Of a DNA stretch of 64,000 bases, positions 1-8,448 are shown piece after piece. Within the stretch, counting starts at the first letter, position 1, and every line of letters begins with the position of its first letter. The DNA is from Aquabacterium sp. CECT 9606. GTDB lineage: Bacteria; Pseudomonadota; Gammaproteobacteria; Burkholderiales; Burkholderiaceae_C. A program made the position numbers and the translations under genes. The DNA is taken from positions 124,001 to 188,000 of the forward strand of contig NZ_CAKKNB010000003.1 of the NCBI RefSeq assembly GCF_918741295.1, read 5' to 3'. Below the pieces are notes generated by a model. That model saw nothing but the letters and a program-made list of their open reading frames with translations, made no database searches and had not been told where the DNA came from.

Positions 1-159
<159 letters not shown>

Positions 160-190
160 TCGCGTCCGCCAAGTTGGCGTGATTCCAAAC

Positions 191-212
191 AAAGGGGGCT
201 CAGGCCCCCTTT
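191..212 (+). terminator. Intrinsic terminator after eno
   Basis: A perfect 9-bp stem (AAAGGGGGC at 191-199 paired with GCCCCCTTT at 204-212) encloses a 4-nt loop, with the 3' arm ending in T residues. It lies 31 bp after the eno stop codon and should separate eno transcription from the acyltransferase gene downstream. Confidence 0.85.
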
Positions 213-318
213 CTCATGGGCGGTCGCCATTGGCGCTCATTCGCGGGGGGCCCGGGGATTCATCTTTGGACGAGAATTCTGGCCAAACCTGTTAAATAAA
301 ACGAATTGGGGAGGCCGA

Positions 319-1446
319 GTGAAATCGTCTTCAGGGCAGTACTACATTGGGCTGGATCACTTGCGGGCATTGGCTGTGCTCATGGTCTTTTCATGGCATT
401 TCATCCACTCGCACGACATCCTTCCTCTGGATGGTTCGGCCGCCCCCTGGTTCGCACCCCTGTCCTTGTTGACGCAGGGTTACACGGGCGTCTCCCTGTT
501 CATGGTCTTGAGCGGCTATATTTTTGCGCGGCTGACAGATGGGCAGCAACTCCTGTACGGGCGTTTTCTGGTCAATCGGGCCCTGAGACTGCTGCCACTG
601 TTGACGGTGGTGATGGCCTTGGCCTATGTGAAGAGCGTCGTCACGCACGACGGGCTTGACGTGCCTCATCGACTGTTATGGGGTTGGTTGGCCCCGGTAT
701 TGCCGCAGGGCGGTTGGTCGGTCACGATTGAGGTGCATTTTTATGTGATGCTTCCCGTCATCTTGTGGATTGCCGCCAAAAGCCGCGCGGGGCTTTTGAC
801 CGTTGTGTTGGCGGCCATGGCGTTTCGCTCCGTGGTGTATGCACTAGATGGCCCCTTGGAGTACTTGTCGTACTACACAATGGTTGGCCGGCTTGACCAG
901 TTCTTGTTAGGGTGCCTGGCTTACCAGTGGCGTCACTGGATTCAAGGGCGCCACGCTTGGTGGTCATTGGCTGCCATCGTTTTTTGCGGTTTGATGTCCT
1001 ATGTGGACCACCAAGGCAGCATGCTTTCCAACAACCGTGGCATGTCTTCTTGGTGGATATTCTTCAGCACCATCGAGGGCGTTTTTTATGGCCTCAGCGT
1101 GGCCTGGTACGACACCTCGTTCAAGCATTCAAAGCCCGGCCGAGCCTCTAAAATGGTGGCGATGGTGGGGCGCTATTCCTATTCGATCTACCTGCTCCAT
1201 GCCTTTGTGGTTTTCAAATTGGCAGACATCATCAATCGCAAGTTGATTGACATTGAAAACACGTATCTGGCCTTGATGGCATCTGCAGTTTGCTTGGTGT
1301 TGTTTTTGCCCGTGGCCGCGCTCAGTTACCGCCTCATCGAGGCACCGTTTCTGAAATTGCGGGTCATCTACACCAAGTCCAATCCGGCAGCGCCCGCGTC
1401 CCCGGTTGCTGCGCCCGAAGATCTGCAGGTTCGCCAGGCGGCTTGA
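319..1446 (+). CDS. Acyltransferase 3 (OafA/YrhL-type) membrane protein
   Basis: A 375-residue integral membrane protein that starts at GTG with a GGGGAGG ribosome site just upstream. The N-terminus YIGLDHLRALAVLMVFSWHF has the family pattern (G-x-D-x-L-R-A-x-A followed by a His in the first membrane span), and about ten hydrophobic segments follow, including the late SYSIYLLHAF motif. Family members move acetyl or other acyl groups onto surface polysaccharides, O-antigen or peptidoglycan. The substrate cannot be told from sequence. It sits between the eno terminator and ftsB, an unusual place, and may be an insertion into an otherwise conserved locus. Its C-terminal tail (about 25 residues) is Ala/Pro-rich and cytoplasmic. 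Confidence 0.85.
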   Translation: MKSSSGQYYIGLDHLRALAVLMVFSWHFIHSHDILPLDGSAAPWFAPLSLLTQGYTGVSLFMVLSGYIFARLTDGQQLLYGRFLVNRALRLLPLLTVVMALAYVKSVVTHDGLDVPHRLLWGWLAPVLPQGGWSVTIEVHFYVMLPVILWIAAKSRAGLLTVVLAAMAFRSVVYALDGPLEYLSYYTMVGRLDQFLLGCLAYQWRHWIQGRHAWWSLAAIVFCGLMSYVDHQGSMLSNNRGMSSWWIFFSTIEGVFYGLSVAWYDTSFKHSKPGRASKMVAMVGRYSYSIYLLHAFVVFKLADIINRKLIDIENTYLALMASAVCLVLFLPVAALSYRLIEAPFLKLRVIYTKSNPAAPASPVAAPEDLQVRQAA

Positions 1447-1480
1447 TCCTGGCCATGGCCAGTCTGGTAAAGTTGAAACA

Positions 1481-1810
1481 ATGCGCATCGCCACCATCGT
1501 CCTCCTGGCCCTTTTGGCCGTGGTGCATGCCGAGCTCTGGTTCGGCAAAGGCGGTGTGCCGCGCGTCATGTCTTTGCGCGCCCAGTTGCAGCACCAGCAA
1601 AAGCTCAACGACCAGGCCCAGGCCGTCAATGAGCAACTGGTGGCCGAGGTCCGCGACCTGCAGGAAGGCCTCGAAATGGTCGAGGAAAAAGCCCGCACTG
1701 AACTGGGCATGATCAAGCCCGATGAGATCTACGTGCAACTGACCACCACCAAGCAGCCGCCAGCATCCGCATCGGCCAATGCTGGCGAGGCCTCCGCTGC
1801 CGCGCCTTGA
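1481..1810 (+). CDS. ftsB: Cell division protein FtsB
   Basis: A 109-residue bitopic membrane protein. An N-terminal membrane segment (MRIATIVLLALLAVVHAELW, residues 1-20) is followed by a heptad-rich coiled coil at about residues 30-75 with the FtsB-typical Q/N/E pattern, then KARTELGMIKPDEIYVQL, the conserved short motif after the coil. FtsB joins FtsL and FtsQ at the divisome. The start at 1481 was chosen because it begins the membrane helix; an in-frame ATG 75 bp upstream would add a basic, non-homologous leader inside the acyltransferase gene. A TAAAGT hexamer ends 7 nt before the ATG and no Shine-Dalgarno is visible, so the transcript may be leaderless. Its stop shares one base with the next start. 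Confidence 0.93.
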   Translation: MRIATIVLLALLAVVHAELWFGKGGVPRVMSLRAQLQHQQKLNDQAQAVNEQLVAEVRDLQEGLEMVEEKARTELGMIKPDEIYVQLTTTKQPPASASANAGEASAAAP

Positions 1811-2469
1811 TGCTCAACAACAAGCCCTTGTCCGATCTGTTTTCCTGGGCTGACCCGTGGCTGGCGCCGCTGTTCACCGCTTGGGGCGTGCCTGTGTCGC
1901 AGTTGGAGGTCTGGGCTTTTGCGCTGTCCGTGGCCATGGTTTTGTTCAACCTGCGCATCAATCCCTGGGGCTGGCCCCTGGCCATCATCAGCTCGCTGCT
2001 TTATGGCGTGCTGTTCGCGCGCAGCAAGCTGTATGGCGAGGCCACCTTGCAGCTGGTTTTTGTGGCCTTGTCATGCTGGGGCTGGTGGCAATGGCTGTGG
2101 GGCCGTGATGAATCCAACGCGTCCCTGAAGCCCCAAGCCTTGGGCCGCCGTGGTCGCCAATGGGCCTTGTGCGCCACCTTGTTGATGTGGCCCCTGTTGG
2201 GTTTGCTGCTGGACCACACCACCGATTCCGATGTGCCCTACCTGGACGCCTTGCCCACGGCTGCCAGCCTGTTGGGGCAGTGGTTGCTGGGCCGCAAGTA
2301 CATTGAAAACTGGTCAACCTGGCTGGTCGTCAATCTGGTGAGCATGGTCCTGTTCGGCCAAAAGGGCTTGTGGCTCACGGTCATTCTCTATGGCCTGTTC
2401 GCGTTGCTGTCGGTGGCCGGATGGCAGCAATGGCGGCGCCAAGTCACGCCCCTGCCTCACCGTGGCTGA
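1810..2469 (+). CDS. pnuC: Nicotinamide riboside transporter PnuC
   Basis: A 219-residue inner-membrane protein with about seven hydrophobic segments. The PnuC hallmark region is clear: NLRINPWGWPLAIISSLLYG followed by LYGEATLQLVF and a Trp-rich GWWQW segment, and later a second repeat-half pattern around LGRKYIENWSTWLVVN. PnuC facilitates uptake of nicotinamide riboside, which is trapped by phosphorylation. The ATG shares its A with the TGA of ftsB, and the 3' end overlaps the NadR-type kinase by 8 bp. The transporter and kinase thus form a translationally coupled NAD-salvage pair. Confidence 0.93.
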   Translation: MLNNKPLSDLFSWADPWLAPLFTAWGVPVSQLEVWAFALSVAMVLFNLRINPWGWPLAIISSLLYGVLFARSKLYGEATLQLVFVALSCWGWWQWLWGRDESNASLKPQALGRRGRQWALCATLLMWPLLGLLLDHTTDSDVPYLDALPTAASLLGQWLLGRKYIENWSTWLVVNLVSMVLFGQKGLWLTVILYGLFALLSVAGWQQWRRQVTPLPHRG

Positions 2470-3103
2470 TCGAGGCACGGTCATTGCCATCGTGGGCGCC
2501 GAAAGCACGGGCAAAACCACCCTGGCGGCTGGCTTGACCCAAACCTTGCTGGCCGAGGGCGTCAGCGCGGTCATGGTGCCAGAGTTCTTGCGCGAGTTTT
2601 GTGATGAGCATGGCCGCACGCCGTCCCCTCGCGAGCAGGCGGGCATAGCCCAGGAACAGACTCGGCGCATTGTTCAGTCAGCACAGGAGCACGCAGTGGT
2701 GGTAGCCGACACCACCGCCTTGATGACGGCGGTCTACAGCGACCACTTGTTCGATGATGTCAGTCTGTATGCCCAAGCCTTGAGCGACCATGCCCTGACC
2801 CAGCTGACCTTGCTGACCGCCCTGGATCTGCCTTGGCAAGCCGATGGGTTGCAGCGCGACGGTGCCCATGTCCGTGAACCCGTTGACAGCCTGATCCGCC
2901 AGCATCTGGCGAGCGCCCGGCTGCCTTTCTCGGTGGTGGCAGGGCAGGGCGCTCACCGTCTGGATCAGGCCTTGCTGACGGTCAGGCAGGCTTTGAGCGC
3001 CACGCAGCGGGCCCAAGACAACGCCTGCCGTCCTCGGTGGCGCTGGGTCTGTGAGAAATGCGATGACGGCGAGTGCGAGCAGCACTGGCTGCCCCGCGCC
3101 TGA
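2462..3103 (+). CDS. NadR-type ribosylnicotinamide kinase (AAA/P-loop)
   Basis: A 213-residue P-loop ATPase resembling the kinase domain of NadR. Residues 7-20 (VIAIVGAESTGKTT) are the Walker A loop, EFLREFCDEHGRTP is the NadR-like segment after it, and VVVADTTALMTAVYSDHLF contains the acidic substrate-binding part. It lacks the HTH and NMN-adenylyltransferase domains of full NadR, so it should only phosphorylate nicotinamide riboside to NMN. The proposed start is GTG at 2462, inside pnuC; translation from an upstream in-frame ATG would add an unrelated leader. The extreme C-terminus has a Cys cluster (CEKC, then C and H) that could bind zinc. Overlap with pnuC strongly supports the role. Confidence 0.85.
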   Translation: MADRGTVIAIVGAESTGKTTLAAGLTQTLLAEGVSAVMVPEFLREFCDEHGRTPSPREQAGIAQEQTRRIVQSAQEHAVVVADTTALMTAVYSDHLFDDVSLYAQALSDHALTQLTLLTALDLPWQADGLQRDGAHVREPVDSLIRQHLASARLPFSVVAGQGAHRLDQALLTVRQALSATQRAQDNACRPRWRWVCEKCDDGECEQHWLPRA

Positions 3104-3112
3104 CCCTTCCCC

Positions 3113-4111
3113 TCATTGCAGGCTTTTGGAGCCCGGTGGGTGGTCGGTGGTTTCGGTGAACAACTCGGCGGCGTCCACAGCATCGAATCGGTAGTGCTCT
3201 CCGCAGAACTCGCAGCCCACGTCGATCTGGGCTTGCTCGGTCAGGATGCTTTCAACCTCTTCGCGGCCCAGGTTGCGCAACATGGTCCCCACGCGTTCGC
3301 GTGAGCAAGTGCAGGCAAAGTGCGGTCCTTCCAGGCCCTTCATTGGGTCGAAGCGGATGATGTCCTCTTCCCAGAACAGCCGGCGCAAGATGGTGTCGGC
3401 GTCCAGCGTCAAAAGTTCTTCGCGCGTCAAGGTGGCGGCCAGGTAGGCGATGCGGTTGTAGGCCTCGTTCAGGCCGATTTCGTCTTCGTCCGAGCGTTGT
3501 CCTCCGGCCAGATTGCCGGTGCCCTCCATGGGCAGACGTTGGATCAGCAGGCCGGCCGCGATGCTGTCATTCGCGGCAAGAATCAGCTTGGTGTCCAGTT
3601 GCTCGGATTGCAGCATGTAGTGCTCCAGCACCTCGCTCAGCTGCAGCAAAGGTTCGCGCTTGTCGCCATGCAGAGGCACCACACCCTGGTAGGGTTGTTG
3701 GCCTGGCATGCGGTTCTGCGGGTCCAGCGTGATGGCGCAGCGGCCTTCGCCGCCCACGTTGACCATCACATCCAAAGGCAGGTGCCCTGAATCGGTGGAG
3801 GGCAGCTCGCCCACCACCTTGGCCGTGGCGCGAAAGCCCAGGTCGGGCTGCACTTCGGCCACGGCCACCTTCACAGGGCCATCACCAAAGATCTGCAAGA
3901 CCACCGCCCCATTGAACTGGATGTTGGATTGCATGAGCACGCCTGCTGCAGCCATTTCGCCGAGCAACTGACGCACGGGCTCTTCAAAAGTCTCGCTGGC
4001 ATCGCGGCGGCGCAGCACTTCCTGCCAGGAGTCGGTCAAGCGAACCAGCATCCCTCGCACAGGCAAGCCATCGAATAAAAATTTATGCAATTCCGTCGTC
4101 ATCTCATTCAT
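3113..4111 (-). CDS. hslO: Redox-regulated chaperone Hsp33
   Basis: A 332-residue cytosolic holdase activated by oxidation. The N-terminal chaperone core begins LHKFLFDGLPVRGMLVRL, a standard Hsp33 opening. The C-terminal redox switch has the four zinc-binding cysteines as C267-x-C269 and C300-x-x-C303 (FACTCSRERV and VGCEFCGEHYRF), matching the CxC-Xn-CxxC signature. On oxidation these form disulfides, release zinc and expose the substrate surface. The ATG overlaps the stop of the upstream gamma-carbonic-anhydrase-like gene by 4 bp (ATGA), so the two are probably co-translated; a second ATG 9 bp downstream is a possible alternative start. Confidence 0.96.
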   Translation of the reverse strand: MNEMTTELHKFLFDGLPVRGMLVRLTDSWQEVLRRRDASETFEEPVRQLLGEMAAAGVLMQSNIQFNGAVVLQIFGDGPVKVAVAEVQPDLGFRATAKVVGELPSTDSGHLPLDVMVNVGGEGRCAITLDPQNRMPGQQPYQGVVPLHGDKREPLLQLSEVLEHYMLQSEQLDTKLILAANDSIAAGLLIQRLPMEGTGNLAGGQRSDEDEIGLNEAYNRIAYLAATLTREELLTLDADTILRRLFWEEDIIRFDPMKGLEGPHFACTCSRERVGTMLRNLGREEVESILTEQAQIDVGCEFCGEHYRFDAVDAAELFTETTDHPPGSKSLQ

Positions 4112-4647
4112 TCTTTGGGGGCGTCAATGCGCACCAGATCTGTTTTGAACTCGCCCGCTTTTTGCGCATACATGGCGGTGCCGATGCTCATGCGGGCCAG
4201 TTCCACCTCAGTCAGGGGGCGCACAACCTTGGCGGGGCTGCCCAGGATGAGCATGCCTTCCGCGTCAAAAACCTTGCCTTCGGTGACCAGGGCGCCCGCG
4301 CCCACCAGGCAGTTCTTGCCAATGACCGCGCCATTGAGCACCACCGCCTGGATGCCGATCAGGGCGCCGTCGCCAATGGTGCAGCCGTGCAGCATCACCT
4401 GATGCCCAATCGTCACGTCGGTGCCAACGGTCAGCGCAAAACCGATGTCGGTGTGCAGCACCGAGGATTCCTGAACGTTCGAGCGAGCACCGATGCGGAT
4501 GGGCTCATTGTCGCCCCGCAATGTGGCTTGGGACCAAACGCTGCTGCCTTCGGCCAGGTGCACCTCTCCGATCACGTCGGCTGATTCGGCCACATAAGCG
4601 GATGGGTGGGTTTGCGGACGCTTGTCCTTGATGCTGTAAAGGGCCAT
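4108..4647 (-). CDS. Gamma carbonic anhydrase family hexapeptide-repeat protein
   Basis: A 179-residue left-handed beta-helix protein. Hexapeptide repeats run from about residue 20 to 140 (GEVHLAEGSSVWSQATLRGD, then IGARSNVQESSVLHTD, VTIGHQVMLHGC, IGDGALIGIQAVVLNGAVIG). The three metal-ligand histidines typical of gamma carbonic anhydrases are present in the LHTD and GHQVMLHGC segments. Relatives include YrdA, PaaY and CaiE; some are active carbonic anhydrases or thioesterases and others have no known activity. It is the first gene of a two-gene operon with hslO and is read leftwards, away from yaaA. Confidence 0.9.
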   Translation of the reverse strand: MALYSIKDKRPQTHPSAYVAESADVIGEVHLAEGSSVWSQATLRGDNEPIRIGARSNVQESSVLHTDIGFALTVGTDVTIGHQVMLHGCTIGDGALIGIQAVVLNGAVIGKNCLVGAGALVTEGKVFDAEGMLILGSPAKVVRPLTEVELARMSIGTAMYAQKAGEFKTDLVRIDAPKE

Positions 4648-4751
4648 GGACTCAATGTGGGGACGGGGTGCCCTTATTCTAGGGCGCCCGTGCCAGCAGT
4701 CGCTTTATCATGCCCTGAGTCATGGGTTTCACGCCCGCCAACCACACCGCC

Positions 4752-5528
4752 ATGCTGATTCTGCTGTCTCCCGCCAAAAGCCTCGATTTCGAGAGTGCAC
4801 CCACCACCGACCAACACACCTTGCCGGTGTTCGCCAAAGAGGCCTCGCAGTTGATTGATGTGCTGCGCCCCTACACGCCCGCCCAAATCGCCTCCTTGAT
4901 GGATTTGAGCGATGCCCTGGCCACGCTCAATGTGGCGCGCTATGGCGCCTGGCGCCCCAAATTCACCGCCAAGAACAGCAAGCAGGCGATGTTGGCATTC
5001 AACGGCGACGTCTATGGCGGGTTGGATGCTGCCAGCCTTAAGCAGGCGGACCTGGACTGGGCCCAAGAACACGTGGCCATGCTCAGTGGCCTCTACGGCG
5101 TGCTGCGGCCCCTGGATTGGATGCAGCCTTACCGCCTGGAAATGGGCACCAAACTGGCCAACCCCAGGGGCAAGGATCTGTACGCTTGGTGGGGCGACAC
5201 CCTGGCCCTGCATTTGAATGAGCGCTTGGCACAGCAGCCGGACAAGCTCATCATCAACTTGGCATCGCAAGAGTATTTCAAGGCCGTCAAACGCAAGGCG
5301 CTCACGGGCCGCGTGGTGGAGTGCGTGTTCGAGGACTGGAAGTCTGGCCACTGGAAGGTCATCAGCTTTCACGCCAAGCGCGCCCGAGGGCTGATGGCCC
5401 GCCATGCCATTGTTCGGAGGGCCAAAACCCTGAAGGATTTGCGCGGTTTTGCCTCTGAAGGCTACGCTTACGCCGAAGACGCCTCCGAGCCTGACCGCCT
5501 GGTTTTCAGGCGTCGCCTGGAGTCTTGA
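4752..5528 (+). CDS. yaaA: Peroxide stress resistance protein YaaA
   Basis: A 258-residue cytosolic protein of the YaaA/DUF328 family. The start was placed at 4752 because MLILLSPAKSLDFES matches the standard YaaA N-terminus; an ATG 30 bp upstream is possible but would add ten residues absent from the family. Internal family motifs include YTPAQIASLMDLSDALATLN, RYGAW, FNGDVYGGLDA and a C-terminal FHAKRARGLMARHAI. In E. coli YaaA limits intracellular free iron during peroxide stress and binds DNA. A TTTATCAT -10-like sequence lies at 4704-4711. The gene is followed after 23 bp by a 2OG oxygenase read in the same direction. Confidence 0.93.
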   Translation: MLILLSPAKSLDFESAPTTDQHTLPVFAKEASQLIDVLRPYTPAQIASLMDLSDALATLNVARYGAWRPKFTAKNSKQAMLAFNGDVYGGLDAASLKQADLDWAQEHVAMLSGLYGVLRPLDWMQPYRLEMGTKLANPRGKDLYAWWGDTLALHLNERLAQQPDKLIINLASQEYFKAVKRKALTGRVVECVFEDWKSGHWKVISFHAKRARGLMARHAIVRRAKTLKDLRGFASEGYAYAEDASEPDRLVFRRRLES

Positions 5529-5551
5529 TTGGATTGATCAGAGAGGACGAC

Positions 5552-6388
5552 ATGCCAGAGCAGGTCATCACCCCCGAGTTGCAGAAATGGATCATTGACC
5601 AGGCGGCGGCCGGGCACAGCGCGGAGTCCGTGCTTGATGCCATGAAGGCCAGTGGCTGGAGCGAAGACACCGCATTAGCTGCCCTGGAAAACACGCTCAA
5701 GAACCAGGCCTTGCCCTTGATCGAGGCCAGCCGGCCCTTGCCCGAGGTGGTGGCGAGTGAGGGTGGGGCGACTGTTTGGGCGCATGACCGCGAGGTGAGC
5801 GTGTTGGCGAGCATGGCGCGCCCGCGTGTGGTGGTGCTGGGTGGCCTGCTGTCGGCCCACGAGTGCCAGGAAATGATCGAGCTGGCGCAACCAAGGCTGG
5901 CCCGCTCAGAAACCGTGATCAACGCCACCGGGGGGAGTGAGGTCAATGTGGCACGGACCAGCCAGGGCATGTTTTTCGCCAGGGCAGAGAGCGAGTTGTG
6001 CCAGCGCATTGAAGCGCGCATCGCGGCTTTGTTGAACTGGCCTGTCGAGCGCGGTGAGGGCTTGCAGATCTTGCGTTACGGCCCCGGCGCCGAGTACAAG
6101 CCGCACTATGACTACTTCGACCCTACCCAACCCGGGACCCCGGCTGTTTTGCGCCGTGGAGGGCAGCGTGTGGCCACCTTGGTGACCTACCTGAATACCC
6201 CGGCCTCGGGCGGTGCCACCATATTCCCGGATGTGGGTTTTCAGGTCAACGCGGTGGCAGGCAACGCGGTGTTTTTCAGTTACGCCTTGCCTCACCCGAT
6301 GACGCAAACCCTGCATGGCGGTGCCCCGGTGCTGGCCGGCGAGAAATGGGTGGCCACCAAATGGCTGCGAGAACAGCGTTTTGAATGA
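5552..6388 (+). CDS. Prolyl 4-hydroxylase-like 2OG-Fe(II) oxygenase
   Basis: A 278-residue non-haem iron dioxygenase. The C-terminal P4H-type domain carries the iron ligands H185-x-D187 (EYKPHYDYFD) and H255 (TQTLHGG), and K265 for 2-oxoglutarate (GEKWVATKW). The first 60 or so residues form an unrelated helical region (ITPELQKWIIDQAAAGHSAE) of the kind that often precedes this domain in beta- and gammaproteobacteria. The likely reaction is hydroxylation of a peptidyl proline or another side chain; the substrate is unknown. The ATG at 5552 is preceded by an AGAGAGGA ribosome site; upstream in-frame codons lack one. Confidence 0.88.
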   Translation: MPEQVITPELQKWIIDQAAAGHSAESVLDAMKASGWSEDTALAALENTLKNQALPLIEASRPLPEVVASEGGATVWAHDREVSVLASMARPRVVVLGGLLSAHECQEMIELAQPRLARSETVINATGGSEVNVARTSQGMFFARAESELCQRIEARIAALLNWPVERGEGLQILRYGPGAEYKPHYDYFDPTQPGTPAVLRRGGQRVATLVTYLNTPASGGATIFPDVGFQVNAVAGNAVFFSYALPHPMTQTLHGGAPVLAGEKWVATKWLREQRFE

Positions 6389-6523
6389 GGCCCTTTCAGA
6401 AACTTTTTTAAAAATTGATGAAGCGGTTGTCAACCGGGGTATTTCAGCCCGCGTTGAGCACATACAGATTCGGGCCTCTTGAATCTGAAGACCAACCTTA
6501 TTCAAATCCTTTTGGAGTTTTTC

Positions 6524-6721
6524 ATGAAGAAACTGATCGCCGCTTTGATCGCTTCGATGTTCGCTATGGGCGCTTTCGCCGCTGATGCTGCTCCTGCTGC
6601 TTCGGCCGCTGCTCCAGAAGCTTCGGCTGCTGCTTCCAAGCCTGCCAAGAAGGTCAAGCACCACGCCAAGAAGAAGGCTGCTCACAAGGCTGAAGCCGCT
6701 TCCGCTGCTGCCTCGAAGTAA
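6524..6721 (+). CDS. Small exported Ala/Lys-rich protein, acid-shock (Asr)-like
   Basis: A 65-residue protein with a clear signal peptide (MKKLIAALIASMFAMGAFAA, cleavage near residue 20). The mature part is made of Ala/Ser runs and a basic KKVKHHAKKKAAHK centre. Its size, signal peptide and Lys/His/Ala composition resemble enterobacterial acid-shock protein Asr, but such low-complexity similarity is weak evidence for the same role. A GGAG ribosome site lies 10 bp before the ATG, and a strong intrinsic terminator follows at 6739-6765, so it is a monocistronic, probably well-expressed gene. It may be an intrinsically disordered periplasmic protein. Confidence 0.8.
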   Translation: MKKLIAALIASMFAMGAFAADAAPAASAAAPEASAAASKPAKKVKHHAKKKAAHKAEAASAAASK

Positions 6722-6738
6722 ATCGCGTCGAGCCCAAC

Positions 6739-6765
6739 AAAAAACCCGGCATTGCCGGGTTTTTT
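6739..6765 (+). terminator. Intrinsic terminator after the Asr-like gene
   Basis: The stem AAAAACCCGGC (ending at 6750) pairs with GCCGGGTTTTT around the loop ATT, and the 3' arm ends in a run of six T residues. It is 17 bp after the stop codon. The A-rich left side makes it potentially bidirectional, serving rhlE, which converges from the right. Confidence 0.93.
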
Positions 6766-6789
6766 GTCGTTCAAGCCTGTGCGTTGGAG

Positions 6790-8163
6790 TCAGCGTGTGC
6801 GATCGCGCGCCACCGGAGCAGCGCCACGATTGCCGCCACCACCACCGCGTTTGTCGCCATTGCCGCGCGTGTCACCGCCACGTGATGCGCCGTTGCGAGG
6901 TGTCGCAGCACGGCCACCCCCGCCACCACCAGGACGGCCTCCGCCGCTGGAGCCACCACGGCCACCACCGGGTGCACCATGCAAGGTGCGACGACCCAGC
7001 TGAATGGGCTCGGCCTTGGCGGTGGGGTCGGGTTCAAAACCGGCGACCACTTCGCGCTGGATCGGCCGTTTGATCAGCTTCTCGATGTCGGCCAGGAAGC
7101 CTTCTTCATCCACACACACCAGCGAGATCGCCTCGCCTTCGGCGCCAGCACGACCGGTGCGGCCAATGCGGTGCACATAGTCTTCGGCGACGTTGGGCAG
7201 TTCGTAATTGATGACGTGGGGCAACTGGTCGATGTCGATGCCACGGGCTGCGATGTCCGTGGCCACCAGCACCTGCAAATCGCCGGATTTGAACTCGGCC
7301 AAGGCGCGTGTGCGGGCGCTCTGGCTCTTGTTGCCATGGATGGCCATGGCGGTGATGCCCTGCTTTTCCAGGTATTCAACCAGACGGTTGGCGCCGTGTT
7401 TCATGCGCGTGAACACCAGCACCTGGTGCCAGTTCTGCGACTTGATCAAGTGCGTCAGCAGCTCTTTCTTTTGATCGCGGTCGACCGGGTGGATCTTTTG
7501 CGAGATGGTCTCGGCGGTGGCATTGCGGCGCGCCACCTCAATCACCTGCGGGGCGTTGAGCAGCTTGTCCGCCAGGGTCTTGATTTCGTCAGAGAAGGTA
7601 GCCGAGAACAGCAGGCTTTGCTTCTTGGCTGGCACAATGGCCAGCACGCGGCGGATGTCATGGATGAAACCCATGTCCAGCATGCGGTCAGCCTCGTCCA
7701 GCACGAAGTATTCAACGTGGCTGAGGTCCAGCGTGCCTTGCTGATGGTGGTCGAGCAAGCGGCCAGGGGTGGCCACCAGCACGTCGATGCCACGGCGCAA
7801 GGCGTCGATCTGTGGATTCATGCCGACCCCGCCAAACATGACCATGGAGCGCAGCGGCAGATATTTGCCATAAACGCGCACGCTTTCTTCAACCTGGGCC
7901 GCCAGTTCGCGGGTGGGGGTCAGGATCAGTGCACGGATATGGCGGCGGGCGCCGGGAGGTGCCGGGTTGGCAGCCAACTTGTGCAGCAAGGGCAAAGTGA
8001 AACCGGCGGTTTTGCCCGTTCCTGTTTGCGCGCCTGCCAGCAAGTCACCACCACTGAGCACGGCGGGGATGGCCTGTGCCTGGATGGGTGTGGGGACGGT
8101 GTAACCGGCCTCGGCGATTGCTTTCAGCAACGGCTCAGCCAACCCCAATGATTCAAACAACAT
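6790..8163 (-). CDS. rhlE: DEAD-box ATP-dependent RNA helicase RhlE
   Basis: A 457-residue RNA helicase. The motifs appear in order: Q-motif [14 protein letters not shown], motif I AQTGTGKT, Ia [27 protein letters not shown], and in the second RecA domain ARGID and [10 protein letters not shown]. The C-terminal tail (about 60 residues) is a Gly/Arg-rich RGG-type extension with [20 protein letters not shown], as in many betaproteobacterial RhlE proteins, and should bind RNA. The start at 8163 was chosen because [13 protein letters not shown] is the usual RhlE N-terminus. RhlE acts in ribosome assembly and RNA turnover, often in the cold. Confidence 0.93.
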   Translation of the reverse strand: MLFESLGLAEPLLKAIAEAGYTVPTPIQAQAIPAVLSGGDLLAGAQTGTGKTAGFTLPLLHKLAANPAPPGARRHIRALILTPTRELAAQVEESVRVYGKYLPLRSMVMFGGVGMNPQIDALRRGIDVLVATPGRLLDHHQQGTLDLSHVEYFVLDEADRMLDMGFIHDIRRVLAIVPAKKQSLLFSATFSDEIKTLADKLLNAPQVIEVARRNATAETISQKIHPVDRDQKKELLTHLIKSQNWHQVLVFTRMKHGANRLVEYLEKQGITAMAIHGNKSQSARTRALAEFKSGDLQVLVATDIAARGIDIDQLPHVINYELPNVAEDYVHRIGRTGRAGAEGEAISLVCVDEEGFLADIEKLIKRPIQREVVAGFEPDPTAKAEPIQLGRRTLHGAPGGGRGGSSGGGRPGGGGGGRAATPRNGASRGGDTRGNGDKRGGGGGNRGAAPVARDRTR

Positions 8164-8430
8164 AAAACAGGCCCATGAAAGGTTATACGGCGACTGCACT
8201 CGCTTTTTCCGGGCCTGGAATAGACGAGTCAACCGGTGGTGCGTGGGCAACCTGACATGATGACATGTAACTAAAGGTTGCTCGAATTCACCAACGTTAA
8301 ATTGTAGGGCGAAGCGTGAATATTGCATAGCCTGTCCCAAATCTTAGGGGTGCCGTCATGAGCTATTGGCATCAATTTGTATCGGGGTGGCTGCAAACTG
8401 AGTGAGTCACTTGGGAATAAGCCGGCCACC
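8164..8430. other. Intergenic region between divergent rhlE and dnaX
   Basis: About 270 bp with no convincing gene. It contains moderately AT-rich stretches and must hold the rhlE promoter; a TATAAC hexamer on the minus strand (8182-8187) lies 18 bp before the rhlE ATG. It was checked for a 4.5S RNA gene, which neighbours dnaX in some bacteria, but the conserved SRP-RNA GGAAGNAGCA-type loop is not seen. Confidence 0.5.
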
Positions 8431-8447
8431 GCCCGGTAAAATCGGGC
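8431..8447 (+). promoter_or_regulatory. -10-like TAAAAT within a small hairpin at the dnaX start
   Basis: GCCCG at 8431-8435 and CGGGC at 8443-8447 can pair around GTAAAAT. The TAAAAT hexamer (8437-8442) ends 6 bp before the dnaX ATG, and there is no Shine-Dalgarno in between. If TAAAAT is the -10 element, transcription would begin at or next to the A of the ATG, giving a leaderless mRNA. The -35 is weak (TTGGGA, 20 bp upstream). Confidence 0.45.
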
Positions 8448-8448
8448 G

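Noticed and set aside
8164..8448. Possible 4.5S RNA gene upstream of dnaX
   Set aside because: The conserved SRP-RNA tetraloop and asymmetric loop are absent.
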